Below are positions 7,132 to 9,197 of a DNA stretch of 9,197 nt, piece after piece. The notes beneath the pieces are model-generated. The model saw only the letters and a list, made by a program, of their open reading frames with translations, was not told the DNA's origin and did not search any database. The stretch is from JADHUC01 sp964617665 (lineage in GTDB: Bacteria; Planctomycetota; Planctomycetia; Pirellulales; Pirellulaceae), in contig CAZUAH010000552.1 in NCBI GenBank assembly GCA_964617665.1, forward strand, positions 1 to 9,197, given 5' to 3'. The translations under genes and the position numbers were made by a program. Each line of letters starts with the position of its first letter. The first letter of the stretch is position 1.

Positions 7132-7212
7132 CCTATTCATTCGTTGCCGCCCTGAATTCGCTGGGAGAGAAGAGAAGGGTCCCCAACGAATTCAGGGCGG
7201 CAACGAACTAGG
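7132..7212. repeat. Long inverted repeat: 21-bp perfect arms upstream of the 498-residue secreted protein
   Basis: Arms 7140-7160 and 7187-7207 are perfect reverse complements over 21 bases (core GTTGCCGCCCTGAATTCG in the left arm). Inside, after one C-A mismatch, TGGG (7162-7165) pairs with CCCA (7182-7185), leaving a 16-base purine-rich loop. Outside, after an uneven internal loop, CCTA (7132-7135) pairs with TAGG (7209-7212). The right end is about 20 bases before the ribosome binding site of the gene at 7243, so if transcription starts upstream this would be a very stable leader hairpin. No T-run follows. Alternatives are a palindromic repeat element present elsewhere in the genome, or a terminator/attenuator. 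Confidence 0.85.
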
Positions 7213-7242
7213 CACACAACGACGCGCGGCGGGAGACGCAAA

Positions 7243-8739
7243 ATGAAACGACTATTCGGTTTTGTGCTTGTGTTGATCATGGCGTTTTGTTCTGGCTTAG
7301 GAGCCTTGCACGCAGAGACAGCTTTAGAGTTCCTGCAGAAAGCTCCGAAACCGCAGTTTCGTCAAGGGCACACGCTGCTGCCGCTGACTCGATGGGGATG
7401 GACGATGCCTTTTGACGTGCGAGTCGAGCTTTGTGAGAATTGGGGATATGCGCTCGAGTTTGGTGGGTATGCGTCCGAACGAAGCGTCGAACAGTTGGAC
7501 GATCCAAACAGCATCGCGTCGAAGATATGCGAGTTGGCGGCATCGGATCCTGAACGGTTTCCGCTCTGTGTTCTCACACATCGCCCGTTTCTGGACAAGA
7601 GTTTTCGTAGTGGCATTCCTGACGAGGCCTGGTGTCGCGACGCCGATGGTAACGTGATCGAAGATCCTCGAAGACGCTACTGCCCCGAAGCGCCGAATCG
7701 CGTTTTCGAGCAGGCTGGACAGCTCTCGGCTGCGCCGTTGGAGAAGATTCAGCAGAAAGCACCGATCGCGATGGTATTGAACGGCGGCGAGTACGGATTG
7801 GGCGTGTTTGGCTTTTCCAACAGCGTCTGGAAACAGGATCCTCGGGTGTTAAAGGAAAAGGGCGATGCCAGTTGGTTTGACTACATATCGCAGCGCAAGG
7901 CTCGCCAGGAGTTGATACTCAGTGAAGCGGTACGTCGTCAGGTTCCCAAACGGCGTCTGTACATCTTCTACCACACAAGCGGCTGTCCGCATCGAAACCG
8001 TTACGGCAATTGGTGGCATTGGGCGTGGGACTATCGGTCAATGCAGCCCATCTCGGACATCCCCAATATCTCGATCTACTACAAACAATTCAACAGTGGC
8101 TGGACCGGCAACAACGACATGCTGACCCAGGCGCTGAACGCCATCGGGCGGAACATCGCTATGGGTGATCCGCTGTCGTACAACTGGTTGTGCGCCGGTT
8201 GGACGCGGAAGGACTTGGGCGAGAAGGCGTTTTCGGATGCCGAACTCTATATGGGCTTCCTGAAGTGCTACTACACGGCCGGGATGATTGGAGGTGTTGC
8301 CGGATACTTCTCCTATCCGCCGGGCGGTTTCGCTGCGGATCAGGGCGACGAAGTGCCAAGTTGGCTGATGCAGAAGATGGTCTTGGCCAGGGCCCAAGCA
8401 TTGTTCACTCACCTGGAAGACTTCCTGCGCAGCGGAGATCTTTTGCCGGGCCCCGGCAAGCATCGTTGGTCCAAGGACCAACCAGCCTGTGAGTTCCCGA
8501 CAGGTGATCCGGATTCGCGAGTGGTTGCGCGACGACATCGAGAACGCGACGAGTGGCTGATCACCGCGTGGGCCGCTGGCGGCGAGGATCGAAACGTGAC
8601 CGTCGAAATCCCGGACCTCGCCCGCGTTACACTACAAGCGCGGACCTGCGGCAACGTCTATCGCGTTCTCGTTCAGAATGGCAAGCCGTCGGCTACCCTA
8701 ATCGACAAGAATGGCATGTTGCCATCGGCAGGGCTCTGA
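7243..8739 (+). CDS. Exported protein of unassigned family, glycoside-hydrolase-like
   Basis: I do not recognise a specific family. The product has 498 residues. ATG at 7243 has GGAG 7 bases upstream and is followed by a signal peptide (residues 1-24, MKRLFGFVLVLIMAFCSG...LHA). Residues about 40-400 are rich in Trp, Tyr and Gly and show alternating hydrophobic strands and helices that suggest an (alpha/beta)8 barrel. Acidic residues at the ends of strand-like segments are E183 in AMVLNGGEYG and D366/D369/E370 in FAADQGDEVPSW; these are guesses at catalytic residues. Residues about 435-498 look like a small beta-sandwich (EWLITAWAAGGEDRNVTVEI, then GNVYRVLVQNGKPSATLID), a common tail in glycosidases. 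Eight or more cysteines are present, several in the mature part. Divergent from the esterase and near a sulfatase, so a glycan-degrading role is plausible, but this is inference. Confidence 0.88.
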   Translation: MKRLFGFVLVLIMAFCSGLGALHAETALEFLQKAPKPQFRQGHTLLPLTRWGWTMPFDVRVELCENWGYALEFGGYASERSVEQLDDPNSIASKICELAASDPERFPLCVLTHRPFLDKSFRSGIPDEAWCRDADGNVIEDPRRRYCPEAPNRVFEQAGQLSAAPLEKIQQKAPIAMVLNGGEYGLGVFGFSNSVWKQDPRVLKEKGDASWFDYISQRKARQELILSEAVRRQVPKRRLYIFYHTSGCPHRNRYGNWWHWAWDYRSMQPISDIPNISIYYKQFNSGWTGNNDMLTQALNAIGRNIAMGDPLSYNWLCAGWTRKDLGEKAFSDAELYMGFLKCYYTAGMIGGVAGYFSYPPGGFAADQGDEVPSWLMQKMVLARAQALFTHLEDFLRSGDLLPGPGKHRWSKDQPACEFPTGDPDSRVVARRHRERDEWLITAWAAGGEDRNVTVEIPDLARVTLQARTCGNVYRVLVQNGKPSATLIDKNGMLPSAGL

Positions 8740-8769
8740 AGGCACTCTCATGCCAAGATTTCGGTGCCT
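8740..8769 (+). terminator. Weak hairpin right after the stop codon of the 498-residue protein gene
   Basis: AGGCAC (8740-8745) pairs with GTGCCT (8764-8769), 6 bp with an 18-base loop, starting at the base after the TGA. No T-run follows, so termination is doubtful. A second small dyad, AATA-GCC (8776-8782) with GGC (8788-8790) and TATT (8795-8798), lies just downstream, before the next gene. Confidence 0.25.
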
Positions 8770-8813
8770 CGGACGAATAGCCGCTTAGGCGTACTATTCT
8801 GAAGGCAACCGAG

Positions 8814-9197
8814 ATGCCGTTGCTTGGACACACTAACGACGTGGCTTACTTAGTTCTGGTGGCTATCTTTGCGGTGGGTGGCACTGCAATACTCGTACTC
8901 ACGTGGCGTGATTCCCTGCGTCTGATGCGCGAGTTCTTCTCTCCCCTTACGCGGCCGGGACGCCCCAGATTCGGGTTGATGCACCTGTTCGTTTTTGTGG
9001 CCGGATGTTCCTTGCTTATCAGAATCGCAACGTTTTGGAGGTGGTCCGAGTTTGCTTGGGAAGACAACATTGGGTTCGTTGCGGCGGTCGTGTTTGTCCT
9101 TTCTATTGTTGCATGCTTCGTACACTTGTTCCTGGCTGACACATCCGATCCACGTCGAAAGATCCGTGGCTCGGAGATCGCCCCACCGATCAAAGCC
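8814..9197 (+). CDS. Multi-pass membrane protein, unknown function, C-terminus cut off by the window edge
   Basis: The frame is open from ATG at 8814 to the last base: 128 codons without a stop. Three hydrophobic segments are visible: residues about 10-29 (VAYLVLVAIFAVGGTAILVL), 53-70 (FGLMHLFVFVAGCSLLIR) and 86-107 (IGFVAAVVFVLSIVACFVHL). Between the first two lies an Arg-rich loop, and after the third a polar Arg/Lys tail. The segment TRPGRPRFGLMHLFVFVAG resembles the Arg-Phe-(Ser/Gly)-Leu start of the membrane segment in many small planctomycete membrane proteins. GAAGG lies 8 bases before the ATG. It follows the preceding gene in the same direction after 74 bases and might share its transcript. 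Function is unknown. Confidence 0.75.
   Translation, partial: MPLLGHTNDVAYLVLVAIFAVGGTAILVLTWRDSLRLMREFFSPLTRPGRPRFGLMHLFVFVAGCSLLIRIATFWRWSEFAWEDNIGFVAAVVFVLSIVACFVHLFLADTSDPRRKIRGSEIAPPIKA

Noticed and set aside
7132..7212. Insertion sequence or CRISPR repeat
   Set aside because: There is no transposase, no flanking direct repeat and only one copy of the arms in the window. The two arms form one palindrome, not a spaced direct-repeat array.
8846..9193. Minus-strand frame at the right end
   Set aside because: Antisense to the plus-strand membrane protein, which has three clear hydrophobic segments and a ribosome binding site. The minus-strand product is an Arg/Lys/Thr-rich string without features.

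Overview
The window looks like a piece of chromosome from a planctomycete, most likely of the Pirellula/Rhodopirellula/Blastopirellula kind. The reasons are the gene families and the DNA character. There is a formylglycine-type sulfatase, a sialate O-acetylesterase-like esterase and a secreted multi-domain protein related to the hydrazine synthase alpha subunit (HzsA) with planctomycete-style c-type haem motifs. There is also a TlpA-type thioredoxin with a long helical N-terminus, moderately high GC, and loosely packed genes that change strand often. No RNA gene, CRISPR array, insertion sequence or phage gene was seen.

Layout. (1) Positions 1-968, minus strand: N-terminal two thirds of an exported sulfatase, cut by the left edge. 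(2) 1149-2279, minus strand: exported TlpA/ResA-like thioredoxin. (3) 2280-2533: divergent promoter region with a good promoter candidate and a small palindrome. (4) 2534-5527, plus strand: 997-residue exported protein with a discoidin-like domain, a PD40/HZS-alpha-like propeller and three CXXCH haem motifs. (5) 5544-6962, minus strand: exported SASA-family carbohydrate esterase, convergent with the haem protein and only 16 bases from it. (6) 6963-7242: divergent control region of 280 bases packed with inverted repeats, including a 21-bp perfect one. (7) 7243-8739, plus strand: exported 498-residue protein that I cannot assign to a family with certainty; it looks like a glycoside-hydrolase-type barrel with a C-terminal beta domain. 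(8) 8814-9197, plus strand: start of a small multi-pass membrane protein, cut by the right edge.

How the genes may work together. Five of the six products carry signal peptides and so act outside the cytoplasm. Sulfatase, O-acetylesterase and a possible glycosidase would suit removal of sulfate and acetyl groups from a decorated polysaccharide, as known for planctomycetes, but no transporter or SusD-like protein lies in the window to prove a utilisation locus. The thioredoxin and the trihaem protein are transcribed away from each other from one shared region, which raises the possibility of a thiol/haem-maturation or redox link. The most unusual object is the HzsA-like trihaem protein: it is built on the hydrazine synthase alpha-subunit plan, but has a discoidin-like front end, an extra C-terminal haem, no visible beta/gamma partner gene, and apparently no tyrosine in the place where the true enzyme's catalytic haem has its ligand.
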